From: JAVJSU01 sp040219275
GTDB lineage: Bacteria > Chloroflexota > Anaerolineae > Aggregatilineales > Phototrophicaceae
DNA: 64,000 nt
Reading direction: 5' to 3'
Assembly (NCBI GenBank): GCA_040219275.1
Contig: JAVJSU010000014.1
Span: 43,928 to 107,927, forward strand
Shown here: positions 18,128 to 27,782 of the stretch, piece after piece
How positions within the stretch are numbered: position 1 is the stretch's first letter
Layout of the letters: every line of letters begins with the position of its first letter
Notes under the pieces: model-generated
The model's input: the letters and a program-made list of their open reading frames with translations, nothing else
What the model was told of the DNA's origin: nothing
Databases searched by the model: none
Made by a program: the position numbers and the translations under genes

Positions 18128-20806
18128 CTAATCCTGCTGATCATAAATCCATGAGAAATTCTCTCGCATCTCCGGCGAGATTGCAACCGCACAATCAGTG
18201 AATTGACGTGTATAGGCTAGCCCATCTTCCGGCGGATTATCCTCATCGAATTCAAACGGCGGAATATCAGAGATACACTCGCGATACATCTCAATGTTCG
18301 TCTGTGTCTCCGCCATCACCGTCTCCAGATCAGCACCATCGAGGATGTAGCCGTTGAAAATTTCAATCAGCCAGTTCGTTTCCAGCCACGCGCCATCCGC
18401 AGACGATCCTCCGCCGAATTGACCGGGGAAGTTAACCACATTCGGCGACTCCAGCAGGTCGGCGAAACTGCGATACATCGCCGCGATGTCCTCACCCTGC
18501 GATTGCGCGATACCCGGATCATTAATCAACGAGCGGCGCGTCGGCACACCCGTGAATAACTCGGCATGTTCGCTAATCGTCGTGATCCACTCATAACACG
18601 CTTGCGGGTCTTGCGCGGTATTATTGATATACGCCACACCCAGCGAGAAGGCAACCGGCGTATACTGATTTCCGTTCGGATAATTGGTCAAACGCCAATC
18701 TGCGACGAAACTATTTTCCTCGTTACGATTTTGCAGACGGAAACTGAACGTATTGAAGCTATCGGTTGTCACTGCAAACGCCTCTTCACCGCCGAAGAAA
18801 CCGCCACCGCCGCCACCATTCGCGTTGATCCGTTGGAAGTCCATCAACCCGTCACGCGCCAGATCGAGCGCCTGTCGTAGCGCGTTGATGCTCGCCTGAT
18901 CGGTCAAATTCAGCGCAGGTGGATCAATCCGATAATCATACGGAATCCCGCCGAACGCCGCCGCCAGCATCAGCAGATAGGAGCTACCAAAACTCGTCGG
19001 CTGGAAAATCGGCTCATCTTCATCGGAGACAAAATCCAGCGTTTGCAAAGCATCCACAAACGCGTCAATCGTCCAGCCACCTTCCGGTTCCGGCAAGCCC
19101 GCGTCCGCAAATTTTTCAGTGTCATACCACAGAATTTCCGGTTGCATCACCACCGGATACGCCCACGTCATGCCATCACGCTGAACCTGCTCCAGCGCAC
19201 CCCCGAAGAAATCAGCGGGATCAAACGCCGGATCAGTATCCATAAACGGATCAAGATTCAGCAAATCCGTCGTCTCGAATTGCGGAAAGGCGATCTGATT
19301 ATTCTGCGTAAAGTAGCAATCATACTCCGTGATGTCCGGTCCATTCGGTCCGAAGTTCGGCGGCACAATATCAATATTGCCAATGCGCGGATGTGTCGCC
19401 AAAAATTCATCAATTACATCATCCCATAATTCACGATTCGGAACTTCAGAACTAAACGCATTCAGTCCGAAGTTAATCACCGTCTGATCCGCGCCAACGA
19501 TCGGCGTGGGTACGGGCGTAGCGACAAACACCTGTACATTGTCCCGCCGTGCATCCGCGATGCTCAGATTCTCCTCTGCCACCGCCTGCGCTTCTTCCAG
19601 CGCGCTCGCCATATCGAGACCATCTGCCTCTGCCACCTGCATCGCCGTGAAAAGGTATTGCGAATAGCGCAGTTCTGAGGTTGGAATGGCGACCTCTATC
19701 GCCGTATCGATCAGCGCCAATGCCTCTTCCGGCAATTCGCTCCCGCCGAAAAAGTTGCTTTCTTCCGGCTCCACACCCACCATACTCCGGCGTGCAGGCG
19801 CATCCGCAAAAATACGCTCAATCACCACCGGATCACGCGTCAAATAATCCACCAGCGCAAATGCCATTTCAGGGTTTTCCGTCCCCGCGCTAATACCGAG
19901 TCCAGTCGTATAGATGCCTGCACTTCCACCCGGTAACAACGCGCCCTGCCAATCACGCTCCTGTGTCTCCTGCGTAAATGACGCATTAGATAAACGCCAC
20001 GCTTGCTCAATGGCGAAGGGGATTTCATTGAAGAAATTGCCACCACTTTCCGGCATAATATCGTCGCTAAGTGCCTGCCATTCTTCCATGAACGCGGCGA
20101 CTTCCGGCGTATTCAACATCGGTGGTGACGGCAATTGCGTCGGATCATAGAAGGTATTGCCTGTAAACACATAAAACATCATCGCGGGATCATACAACGC
20201 CATCCCCGGCACGCTGATGTCACCATTTTCATCATATTGCGTCAGCGCACGGGCGGCAGAAGCAATATCCTCAAATGTCCAATTTTCATTCGGATACGGC
20301 ACGCCCGCGGCATCAAATGCCAGACGGTCATAGATAAACATCGAGGCTGAACCGGAAAGCGGAATCGCCCATGTCCCACGATCCCATTGGAATGATTCCA
20401 GCATCGCCGGATAAAAATCGCCAATATCAAACGCCGCGTCACTTTCGATCAGCGGACTGAGATCAAGCAAATAACCCGCTCGCGTCGCCTCCGGTGAAAT
20501 CGCCCCGCTTTGCAGATACAGCACATCCGCCGATTGCGCGTATCCCTGCACCCCATCCAGATGCGTGTCTAACTCAAACGCAGGCGAGGAAAAATAGGTT
20601 TCTTCTGTGGGTACAACAATCACCTTTACGCCGGGATTCTCTGCCTCAAAATCCTCAAACAGCGCACTTGTAAACACATCGCTCATCCATGATGGCACGG
20701 CGATGGTGATGATCGTCTCGCCCTGACTCAACAGCGGGAACAACGCCCCGATAGACAATAATACGAACAAAAACAATCCCGCCAGCACACTTTTACGCAA
20801 TGTCAT
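18128..20806 (-). CDS. Tandem (double) ABC-type extracellular solute-binding protein
   Basis: 892 aa, twice the usual size. A signal sequence (MTLRKSVLAGLFLFVLLSIG) is followed by a first SBP family-1 domain (about 30-420: FEAENPGVKVIVVP, WAIPLSGSASMFIYD, GLGISAGTENPEMAF). A second complete domain (about 430-890) repeats the order: DEFLATHPRIGNIDIV, WAYPVVMQPEILWYD, FSLGVAYINNTA. Family 1 binds sugars or oligosaccharides for ABC importers. No permease or ATPase gene is nearby, so a receptor role or a partner elsewhere is possible. AAAGGAT precedes the ATG. Confidence 0.85.
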   Translation of the reverse strand: MTLRKSVLAGLFLFVLLSIGALFPLLSQGETIITIAVPSWMSDVFTSALFEDFEAENPGVKVIVVPTEETYFSSPAFELDTHLDGVQGYAQSADVLYLQSGAISPEATRAGYLLDLSPLIESDAAFDIGDFYPAMLESFQWDRGTWAIPLSGSASMFIYDRLAFDAAGVPYPNENWTFEDIASAARALTQYDENGDISVPGMALYDPAMMFYVFTGNTFYDPTQLPSPPMLNTPEVAAFMEEWQALSDDIMPESGGNFFNEIPFAIEQAWRLSNASFTQETQERDWQGALLPGGSAGIYTTGLGISAGTENPEMAFALVDYLTRDPVVIERIFADAPARRSMVGVEPEESNFFGGSELPEEALALIDTAIEVAIPTSELRYSQYLFTAMQVAEADGLDMASALEEAQAVAEENLSIADARRDNVQVFVATPVPTPIVGADQTVINFGLNAFSSEVPNRELWDDVIDEFLATHPRIGNIDIVPPNFGPNGPDITEYDCYFTQNNQIAFPQFETTDLLNLDPFMDTDPAFDPADFFGGALEQVQRDGMTWAYPVVMQPEILWYDTEKFADAGLPEPEGGWTIDAFVDALQTLDFVSDEDEPIFQPTSFGSSYLLMLAAAFGGIPYDYRIDPPALNLTDQASINALRQALDLARDGLMDFQRINANGGGGGGFFGGEEAFAVTTDSFNTFSFRLQNRNEENSFVADWRLTNYPNGNQYTPVAFSLGVAYINNTAQDPQACYEWITTISEHAELFTGVPTRRSLINDPGIAQSQGEDIAAMYRSFADLLESPNVVNFPGQFGGGSSADGAWLETNWLIEIFNGYILDGADLETVMAETQTNIEMYRECISDIPPFEFDEDNPPEDGLAYTRQFTDCAVAISPEMRENFSWIYDQQD

Positions 20807-21202
20807 ATGGTTGATCCTTTCGTGTAAATCTTAAACGAACTATCCCTGTAAAGAGGCATAGCAATATCGCGCTCTACAGAGCAACCTCCATAATCTAGTT
20901 CGTTATAGGTGGCAAAAGTGTTACAAATTAAGTTATGATGACCGTCAAAATACGCCGTTATTTCGCGCTACAATAAGTCGCACCACCTGTAGGGAAGCAC
21001 CAACGTGTAGCTTCCGCTTCAAGGCTAACCATGCCCCTGTTTAAGCCATTCCGCAAAGAGCGACTTTGCACCCACCCAACCGCCCCTTGTTGAATTTTTT
21101 TCAATGATGTGATATTGTTTGAATTATCGTTGAAAAACCTTTTTTAACGCTCGCCGGCGAAGCGAAGGGTTCAAGTTACAGAGTGCATGAAGGAGTTCAC
21201 GC
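20807..21202. other. Divergent intergenic region with a promoter candidate
   Basis: 396 bases between the divergent binding-protein and aminopeptidase genes. It holds the promoter candidate at 21090-21118 and no visible gene. Confidence 0.5.
21090..21118 (+). promoter_or_regulatory. Candidate sigma-70 promoter of the M29 peptidase
   Basis: TTGAAT (21090-21095) and TATTGT (21113-21118) are separated by 17 bases in an AT-rich block. The gene has an AAGGAG ribosome site seven bases before its ATG. Confidence 0.45.
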
Positions 21203-22306
21203 ATGTTATTTGAGTTCGCACCTAAGCTGGCAAATTTAGTCACGTCCTATAGTGTCCCCATCGAAAAAGGGGATTTCGTCGTCATACAGAGCACCACCGA
21301 AGCCATCCCATACATGGAAGCCCTCGCAGTCGCTGTATTGGAGCGTGGCGGTGTACCACATGTGCATATTAATTTGCCGCTGTGGGGCGAATATTTCCTC
21401 ACCCACGCCACCGATGAGCAAATCGCCTTCGTTAACCCCATTTCTCAGGCGATGCTGGAAAAAGCAGACGTTCTGCTGACCATTGATGCGCCCGCCCATA
21501 CCAGCGCCATGATTTCACTCTCGCCGGAGACAATGCAAAAATCGTCAGTCGCCAATCACGCCATCCAGCAAATTTTCATGCAACGGCTCGGCGCGGATTT
21601 GCGCTGGTGTCTGTCTGCGTGGCCCACCATCGCCCGCGCCCAGCAAGCCAACATGAGCTTTTACGCCTATCAACGCTTCATCTACGAAGCCTACGCCCTG
21701 CATCTCGATGATCCCGCCGCCTACTGGCACGATATGGCATCACGACAGGAACGTTATATCGACTGGCTGATGCAACGTGAGACCATCGAGGTACGCGGAC
21801 AGGGCGTGAATTTGACCCTCAGTTACAAAGGACGCAATTGGTACGCCGCGCCGGGACACGCCAACTTTCCCGACGGCGAAATTTTGACCTGTCCCTTAGA
21901 AGACAGCCTGAACGGAACGATTGAATTCAGCTATCCAGCATTCCACGCGGGCACAAAAGTGGAGGGGGTGCGTCTGGTCTTTAAGGATGGGCGGATTGTA
22001 GAAGCCAGCGCCCGCGAAAACGAGGACTATTTGCTCAAGCAGATCGACATCGACGAGAACGCCCGCAGAATCGGCGAATTTGCGATTGGCACGAATGATT
22101 TCATCCAGACCGTGACTGGCTCAACTTTGCTCGACGAAAAAATCGGCGGGACGATGCACATGGCGCTCGGTGCGAGTGCCGCGCCACACGAAGGCAAAAA
22201 TCCGAGCAAAATTCACTGGGACATCGTGCATGATCTTCGCAATGGTGGTGAAATGTACGCAGATGGTGAATTATTTTATAAAGAGGGCAACTTCTTGATC
22301 GAATAG
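21203..22306 (+). CDS. M29 family aminopeptidase
   Basis: 367 aa, the usual length of thermophilic/AmpS-type aminopeptidases. Typical features are the opening LANLVTSYSVPIEKGDFVVI, the metal-ligand segment around TKVEGVRLVFKDG, and the C-terminal block GEFAIGTNDFIQ ... GGTMHMALG ... HWDIVHDLR, which supplies Glu, His and Asp ligands. It removes N-terminal residues from peptides in the cytosol using two metal ions. Monocistronic, with its own promoter candidate and a strong terminator. Confidence 0.88.
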   Translation: MLFEFAPKLANLVTSYSVPIEKGDFVVIQSTTEAIPYMEALAVAVLERGGVPHVHINLPLWGEYFLTHATDEQIAFVNPISQAMLEKADVLLTIDAPAHTSAMISLSPETMQKSSVANHAIQQIFMQRLGADLRWCLSAWPTIARAQQANMSFYAYQRFIYEAYALHLDDPAAYWHDMASRQERYIDWLMQRETIEVRGQGVNLTLSYKGRNWYAAPGHANFPDGEILTCPLEDSLNGTIEFSYPAFHAGTKVEGVRLVFKDGRIVEASARENEDYLLKQIDIDENARRIGEFAIGTNDFIQTVTGSTLLDEKIGGTMHMALGASAAPHEGKNPSKIHWDIVHDLRNGGEMYADGELFYKEGNFLIE

Positions 22307-22334
22307 CGGGCAATTGCTATCGTAATATAAATTA

Positions 22335-22377
22335 AAAGCCCCTTCGTAGCGGGTGGGTGAGCCAGCGAAGGGGCTTT
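22335..22377 (+). terminator. Terminator after the M29 aminopeptidase
   Basis: A perfect 12-bp stem, AAAGCCCCTTCG with CGAAGGGGCTTT, flanked by A/T-rich bases on both sides. It can serve both this gene and transcription arriving from the minus-strand gene that faces it. Confidence 0.75.
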
Positions 22378-22457
22378 AGCATGATGGTTACTCAGTTCGA
22401 TTGGAACGTTTTAAGGTAACATGCGTTCTATCGTCTATACTCAGCAACCTATCATGG

Positions 22458-23123
22458 TTATTTGAAGTGACGCACGGCGCGACGATATTCTTCAACTTCA
22501 TCGTCTGATGTTACGGCAGGTGTCTCAAAATCCGCATCGTACTCTGCGTTGAATTCTGCGCGTTGTTCCGCCGTAAACGGATCAACTTTCGGATCATAGC
22601 CGTCCCAACCACGCGCACGCCATTGGGCAACACGCTTATCGATGTCAATCGGATTGTGGTCACGTAAAATCGCCATCGCACGATCCGCATCGAATTCATG
22701 CGCGGTCACGCTCACCAGCGCCGCACCCTGACGCAAACTCTCTGCGTAGTAGTCGGCTTCATCTTCGGGAACGTTAAACTTCACCAATGAACCGGTAATC
22801 CCGCCTGTTACGGCACCGCTCGCCGCACCGACACCCGCGCCAGCCAACGCGCCGATTGCCGCCGCGAGAGGTCCAGCCGCAATGACCGGTCCGACACCGG
22901 GGATGGTGATTGCCGCTAAACCGACAATCCCGCCGAAAATTGAGCCGGCGACTGCGCCAATGCCAGCGCCTTCCGAGCCGGAAATGTCCTCGACATACTT
23001 GTTATCACGATCATACACCGCTAAACCAATGTCAGAACGATTGAAACCGGATTCCGTTAAATCATGAATGGCATCATGAGCGTCTTCACTGCTATCGAAT
23101 GTTGCTAATACTGTACTAGTCAT
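22458..23123 (-). CDS. General-stress-type glycine-zipper protein
   Basis: 221 aa from the ATG at 23123, with AGGAG eight bases upstream. A GTG at 23132 overlaps that ribosome site and is unlikely. Residues about 1-50 (TVLATFDSSEDAHDAIHDL) form the small alpha/beta domain seen in heat-induced/general-stress 17M-like proteins. A central Gly/Ala zipper (GAGIGAVAGSIFGGIVGLAA ... GALAGAGVGAASGAVTGG) looks membrane-inserting, and a second small domain (VSVTAHEFDADRAMAIL) plus an acidic tail follow. Role unknown; stress-envelope function is an inference. Confidence 0.65.
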   Translation of the reverse strand: MTSTVLATFDSSEDAHDAIHDLTESGFNRSDIGLAVYDRDNKYVEDISGSEGAGIGAVAGSIFGGIVGLAAITIPGVGPVIAAGPLAAAIGALAGAGVGAASGAVTGGITGSLVKFNVPEDEADYYAESLRQGAALVSVTAHEFDADRAMAILRDHNPIDIDKRVAQWRARGWDGYDPKVDPFTAEQRAEFNAEYDADFETPAVTSDDEVEEYRRAVRHFK

Positions 23124-23326
23124 GCTAATCACTCCTTTTTTGCGATTTGCTAATCAATATCGCATTCACTAAGAAAGCGATGGTGCTACGATTTCTAGTG
23201 TAGGGGGTTTGCAACGATAAAAGATGTACGCAGTGGCTATATTATGTTGGACAGGTTTCCTATTAGAACTTGGGAATGAATCTGCGTTCTTATTACGTCT
23301 TTAATGAAGCTACGGGGAAAATAAAT

Positions 23327-23355
23327 AGTCCACCGTACCTATGACACGGTGGACT
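23327..23355 (-). terminator. Hairpin after the MaoC gene
   Basis: A perfect 10-bp stem AGTCCACCGT / ACGGTGGACT with a nine-base loop. On the minus strand it is followed by a T-rich ATTTATTTT stretch, so it fits an intrinsic terminator of the propeller-MaoC pair. Confidence 0.65.
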
Positions 23356-23389
23356 AAGAGAGTATTAATCGGTTTGTCGGATTGTTGAT

Positions 23390-23854
23390 TTACGCGGAAC
23401 CACCGTCCGGTTGCTTCAAAAACAGCACACTGCGCGTCACTTCGATGCACACATCACCATGCTGATTGCGCCCGATATGCTTAAGCGTCACAATGCCCCG
23501 ATCCGGTTTGCTGGTGCTTTCACGCTTACTCAGCACTTCGGTCTCCACATACAGCGTATCCCCATGAAACAGCGGGTGCGGATGCACGACGTTTTCATAA
23601 CCGAGATTCGCCACAATCGTTCCGGCGGTCAGGTCTTGCACGGTGATGCCCACCACCACGCCCATCGTAAAAATCCCATTCACGATGCGCTGACCAAACG
23701 CCGTCTTTGAAGCGAAATCCTCGTTCAAGTGCAAGGGTTGTGTGTTCATCGTCAAGCTACTGAACAGCACATTGTCATATTCGGTCAATGTGCGCCCGAT
23801 GTCGTGTTTGATGATCTGCCCGACGCTCAGGGCTTCATAATATTTACCCGCCAT
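23390..23854 (-). CDS. MaoC-like hydratase/dehydratase
   Basis: 154 aa hot-dog fold. The MaoC signature NTQPLHLNEDFASKTAFG carries the catalytic His; the family's usual Asp before it appears here as Asn. GQRIVNGIFTMGVVVGI and HPLFHGDTLYVETEVL follow. Family members hydrate enoyl-CoA-type thioesters. It lies 12 bases after the TPR-propeller gene on the same strand, so they are probably cotranscribed. A CitE-like CoA-ester lyase is about 39 kb away, too distant to link. Confidence 0.8.
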   Translation of the reverse strand: MAGKYYEALSVGQIIKHDIGRTLTEYDNVLFSSLTMNTQPLHLNEDFASKTAFGQRIVNGIFTMGVVVGITVQDLTAGTIVANLGYENVVHPHPLFHGDTLYVETEVLSKRESTSKPDRGIVTLKHIGRNQHGDVCIEVTRSVLFLKQPDGGSA

Positions 23855-23866
23855 AGCTCACCTCGC

Positions 23867-25414
23867 TTACGGCAACCATGCGCTGGCATAATCTTCTTCG
23901 CGCACGCTGTTCGTCACCTGAAACAGTTGCTGAGTATTGAATTCCAGTATGAACAGATCGTACCCGCCGAAGCGATTGCTAGAATACGCCAGATAGCGCC
24001 CGTCAGGACTCATCACCGGATAAATCTGATCTTCTTCCGCAATATCCGTCATGCTATAGGATCGACCTGCGCCATCCGCAGAAACCGAGCCGATGCTATG
24101 ATTACGATTGTCCGGCGTGTTATACGCGTAAATGATCTCCTGCCCGTTAGGATGCCAGCGGATCATCGCCTCGACCACCGCATCACGATCACGCGTCAAT
24201 TCAACCTGTGTGCGGTCTTGAACGTTGATGAGCACAATATCGGTACCGGGGGTGTCGCCCTCGGTCAGCGTTCTCACAACAGCAATATGCGTGCCATCAG
24301 GACTCATCACCGGATAGGCGTAATTCGCGGAGTCGTTCGTCAGCCGGATTAACTCAAGGCTTGGACCGGAAGGGGCTTCACCTGCTTCTGTTTCTGATGC
24401 TTCTGTATCCTCCGTAAAGGTTGTCGGCAATTCAAACAGCATCAATTCACGGCTATTCGTCGTAGAAATTCCTGCGGTAAAGACGATAAAGCGCCCATCC
24501 GGTGAAACGCTTACCATATCGGGATCCTCAACAAAATCTGTTGTCGTCCACAAAAAATTCAGCGTGGAGGTCGCCGGATTGCCATCCTCAGTTTGTGGCG
24601 GATTAAGCTCCACAATCACCTCTTCCGATACGGATTGCCGATATTCCATGAAGATAATCCGCTGTCCATCTACAGATGTGACATACCGCCCTAAAATATC
24701 ATCACCAATAGGTTCCGGCGCGCCCCCTTCTGCGAGGTTATAGCGTACAATCGGCAGGTAATCGACACTCAAGACATCAAATCCGCTCCAGCCTAATATT
24801 GTTCCCGGAACGTTCAATGGCGGTTCCAGCGTTGGCATCCCTGTGATCGTTGCAGTAGGCGTTGCTGTGGGCGGTAGTTCGCTGGTACTTGTCGCCGTCG
24901 GCGTGGGCGAAACCCGTGCGATTTGCGTTTGCGTGCCACCAATCGCGCCCTGCGTCTGCAATAACGGGAAAGCCGTTGCCGTGCGTGCCTGAATGGTCGC
25001 GCTTTCATCCCGTGACGCTTGCGAGCGATTACTAGAAATAATGACCGCCGCCACGATGATAATACCAAGCACCACCACCGCCGCCACGCTCCCCGCAAAC
25101 AGATTAAATGTCCGCCTGCTGATACCCGGAATCACCTCATCAACATCCCGTTCGGCGATGCGCTCCTCCAGCTTGTCCAGCATGTCCTGTGCGCGGGTAT
25201 TGCCGGGGTCAAGCTGTAGCACTGTTACGAGGCAGATCCGTCTTTCTTCATAGGTATCGCTCACGCGTGATAAGAGCAACCACGCTTTTACATTTTCTTC
25301 ATCGGTTTCAAGCAATTTTTCCAGCTTCTCACGCGCAAATTCACGATTACCAGCACGCGCCGCGTCCACCGCTTGAGTATAAAGTTCGTCTGATGACTTA
25401 TACGATTCTGACAT
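23867..25414 (-). CDS. TPR - transmembrane - TolB-like propeller protein
   Basis: 515 aa. An N-terminal TPR-like helical region (residues 8-90: AREKLEKLLETDEENVKAWL, VLQLDPGNTRAQDML) is cytoplasmic. One membrane helix (about 108-130) is followed by a Thr/Pro-rich linker (about 160-200) and an outer PD40/TolB-like propeller with SVSPDGRFIVF, PVMSPDGTHIAV and MSPDGRYLAYSSNR. It ends in the WLP variant of the W-x-P tail seen in other propellers here. Paralog of the gene at 25827-27437. Likely links outside binding to cytoplasmic TPR partners (inference). Confidence 0.78.
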   Translation of the reverse strand: MSESYKSSDELYTQAVDAARAGNREFAREKLEKLLETDEENVKAWLLLSRVSDTYEERRICLVTVLQLDPGNTRAQDMLDKLEERIAERDVDEVIPGISRRTFNLFAGSVAAVVVLGIIIVAAVIISSNRSQASRDESATIQARTATAFPLLQTQGAIGGTQTQIARVSPTPTATSTSELPPTATPTATITGMPTLEPPLNVPGTILGWSGFDVLSVDYLPIVRYNLAEGGAPEPIGDDILGRYVTSVDGQRIIFMEYRQSVSEEVIVELNPPQTEDGNPATSTLNFLWTTTDFVEDPDMVSVSPDGRFIVFTAGISTTNSRELMLFELPTTFTEDTEASETEAGEAPSGPSLELIRLTNDSANYAYPVMSPDGTHIAVVRTLTEGDTPGTDIVLINVQDRTQVELTRDRDAVVEAMIRWHPNGQEIIYAYNTPDNRNHSIGSVSADGAGRSYSMTDIAEEDQIYPVMSPDGRYLAYSSNRFGGYDLFILEFNTQQLFQVTNSVREEDYASAWLP

Positions 25415-25826
25415 GCGTTTTACCTTATTCTGTATAGGCGGTTATTCACGATTCCATCCGAAAAAATCGTTTTGTTGATGCGCTTAAATCCCGTGAAAGG
25501 ATATTTCAAAAGATGCAGAGCATATGATGATAGTTTTTTACCCTCATTCCCCCCCCGTCCTCTTCTCCTTCAGGTGAATGGGAGAAAACAACTAAACCCG
25601 TTTTTTTGAAGTCCCTCGCCCCTTGTGGGAGAGGGATTTAGGGTGAGGGGAACAAAAGATATTTAATACCTGAATAGTTACGTTTTACATATATCATGTA
25701 CGGTTTACTATCGAAAAGATTTAGCTAAAGATTCACCACAGAGACACAGAGATTACAGAGCAAAATTGAAATTTTTTCTTTGCACCTCTGGGTTACGTTT
25801 TTTTCTTGCTCTTTTCGATAAAATAC
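25415..25826. other. Intergenic region with palindromic repeat
   Basis: 412 bases. It contains family-1 repeat copy 2 and, at 25735-25765, the CACAGAGACACAGAGA word family. No gene visible. Confidence 0.6.
25541..25650. repeat. Dispersed palindromic repeat, family 1, copy 2
   Basis: Left arm CCCTCATTCCCCCCCCG; right arm GTCCCTCGCCCCTTGTGGGA continuing to GGGATTTAGGGTGAGGGG. The right arm is the best conserved part of the family. Confidence 0.7.
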
Positions 25827-27437
25827 TTACCCGAATGCCGCACGGCGATCTGGCAAGAAAACCCCACCGATATCGTTGCGGTCAGAATCCGTTAAACGTA
25901 CCAGCGTTCGCCCATCTCTGGAAAGCATAAACGTCTGGAAGTTCTCCCCATCACGATTCGACGAAAACACCACAAAACGCTGATCCGGCGTGAAGGTCGG
26001 GTTACGGTCTTCCGCGTCACCGTCACCTTCCGTCAGCAGAGTTTCGTTCGTGCCATCGGCATTCATAATGTAGATGTCGCCATCATTCCGGCGATCACTC
26101 ACAAAGACGATAGACTGCCCATCCGGTGACCACGTCGCAGAAAAACTGCTATTAGACGAGTCCGTTAACTGAATATAATCCAGTTCTGCGCCCGGCTCAG
26201 CGATTTGAATCTTATAAAGTTCCGGTTGAATCGGCGAGTCAAGTTCGGATGTGATCACAACTTCACGGCTACCAATCACGGGTGACCATGCCGGTTCACG
26301 ATCTGCAATGTCATTATCCGTAATGAGGCGTAAGTTGTTTCCGTCCGGCGTGATGTAATAAATATCCTCATCACCATCCGCATCACTGACGAATACCAGT
26401 TCCTGCCCTTCAGGTGACCATGCCGGGCTAGCGACAATCCGTGTTCTCAGTTGCGTAATTTGTACCGCGTTTTCGAGATTATTCAATTCCGCGATGAACA
26501 ACTCCGGCACGACCAGCGCATCAATGACGGTTTCTTCAGTAACTTCCGGCGCATCAGGGTCAGGTGTGGCTTCAGCGTCCACGGTATCCGGTTCTTCTTC
26601 CGGTAAGGGGGCTTCGCCTTCATAAACCACATCACGAATAAAGGCGATGCGCTGTCCACCCGGATCAATCGCAATGTCGCGCATATCCGTGCCGATACGT
26701 TGCTCATTAGACCCATCCGCATTAATCTGATATAGCGATGGTGTGATGTCACCGATGTTCCGGCTCACATAATAATAAACGAATTCAGACACCGGAAGCG
26801 GGGTTATCGTCGGTGTAGGTGTAGTGGTCGGTGTCGGGCTAGCCGTCGCTGTGAATGTCGGTGGCAGGGTTGGTGCGTTGCGCGTTCCACCCAGCGTCAC
26901 AATCACAATCGGGCGCGTGGATTGGCGCGGTGGAACAGTACGTATCGCCGCAACATTCGCCGTCGGAATCACATTATTATTGTTGTTGTTCTGATTAATC
27001 GCCGCGATTGCCAGCAAAATACCCACGACCACAACCGCCGCCAGCAGACCAAGCAACAGATTCAACGGTCTGAACCCGCCATCATCGGGCGCATCAGGTA
27101 CGTTCGTTGTGCTTCTACGGCGTTGAGCGCGACTCACCCTATCCACCGTATCAGCGGACTCATCCCGTTTGCGGGGCGCAACCCGTCCACCACCCAATTG
27201 CGCCAGTGCTTCCTGTGCGCGGGTGTTATTCGGGTTGATCGCCAGCACCCGCTCCAAACATTCGCGGCGTTCTGTGCTGGTATTTACGCACGATGCCAGC
27301 CACATCCAGCCGAGTTCATTCCGGCTATCCTGCTGAACAACCTGTTCCAGCAGGCGACGTGCTTTTGCTTTATCGCCACTCTGTACAGCGGCAATACCAT
27401 CTCTTAATTTTTGTTCTAGTTCACCGTTGGCAGACAA
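25827..27437 (-). CDS. TPR - transmembrane - TolB-like propeller protein (paralog)
   Basis: About 536 aa from a TTG at 27437, chosen because CGGAGGG ends eight bases before it; the upstream in-frame TTG at 27461 lacks such a site. TPR-like helices (about 5-75: KARRLLEQVVQQDSRNELGW, VLAINPNNTRAQEAL) precede an Arg-rich stretch, one membrane helix (LLLGLLAAVVVVGILLAIAA) and an Asn/Thr/Pro linker. The propeller has PAWSPEGQELVFVSD, TWSPDGQSIVFVSDRR and YIMNADGTNE. Same layout as the gene at 23867. Confidence 0.78.
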   Translation of the reverse strand: MSANGELEQKLRDGIAAVQSGDKAKARRLLEQVVQQDSRNELGWMWLASCVNTSTERRECLERVLAINPNNTRAQEALAQLGGGRVAPRKRDESADTVDRVSRAQRRRSTTNVPDAPDDGGFRPLNLLLGLLAAVVVVGILLAIAAINQNNNNNNVIPTANVAAIRTVPPRQSTRPIVIVTLGGTRNAPTLPPTFTATASPTPTTTPTPTITPLPVSEFVYYYVSRNIGDITPSLYQINADGSNEQRIGTDMRDIAIDPGGQRIAFIRDVVYEGEAPLPEEEPDTVDAEATPDPDAPEVTEETVIDALVVPELFIAELNNLENAVQITQLRTRIVASPAWSPEGQELVFVSDADGDEDIYYITPDGNNLRLITDNDIADREPAWSPVIGSREVVITSELDSPIQPELYKIQIAEPGAELDYIQLTDSSNSSFSATWSPDGQSIVFVSDRRNDGDIYIMNADGTNETLLTEGDGDAEDRNPTFTPDQRFVVFSSNRDGENFQTFMLSRDGRTLVRLTDSDRNDIGGVFLPDRRAAFG

Positions 27438-27782
27438 TAGTTCTACCCTCCGTGTATGCAAAGCTCTAGTTTAATTCTACGGGATAGTGGCGTAGAATCA
27501 AACAGGGGCAATCACAATGCTTTCATTTGCACCTGTTCTCCACCCTGATTCACCCTCATTTGTGATGAAATATAATGAAATCAGCACCAATATTGCCTCC
27601 ATATTCATTGAACTGGGGTTTGCGTGCTCCCCTCTCTAAAAATTGGCTGAGGGGTTGGGGGTGAGGTTAAAACGCTAACAACTAAAAACTAATCACTAAC
27701 AACTATCTCCCCACCCACCATTAACCCGACTGTAATTCTTGTGTACTATAGTGGATGCAAAAGTATGAGTGAGGCAATCTTG
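27438..27782. other. Divergent intergenic region
   Basis: 345 bases upstream of two divergent genes. It carries a shortened family-1 repeat (27628-27667) and the AACTAAAAACTAATCACTAA words found in several gaps. No gene seen. Confidence 0.5.
27628..27667. repeat. Dispersed palindromic repeat, family 1, copy 3 (short)
   Basis: CTCCCCTCTCTAAAAATTGG followed by a GAGGGGTTGGGGGTGAGG right end. It is closest to copy 6 at 30974, which also has a CTCTCCAAATTTTGGAGAG core. Confidence 0.55.
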
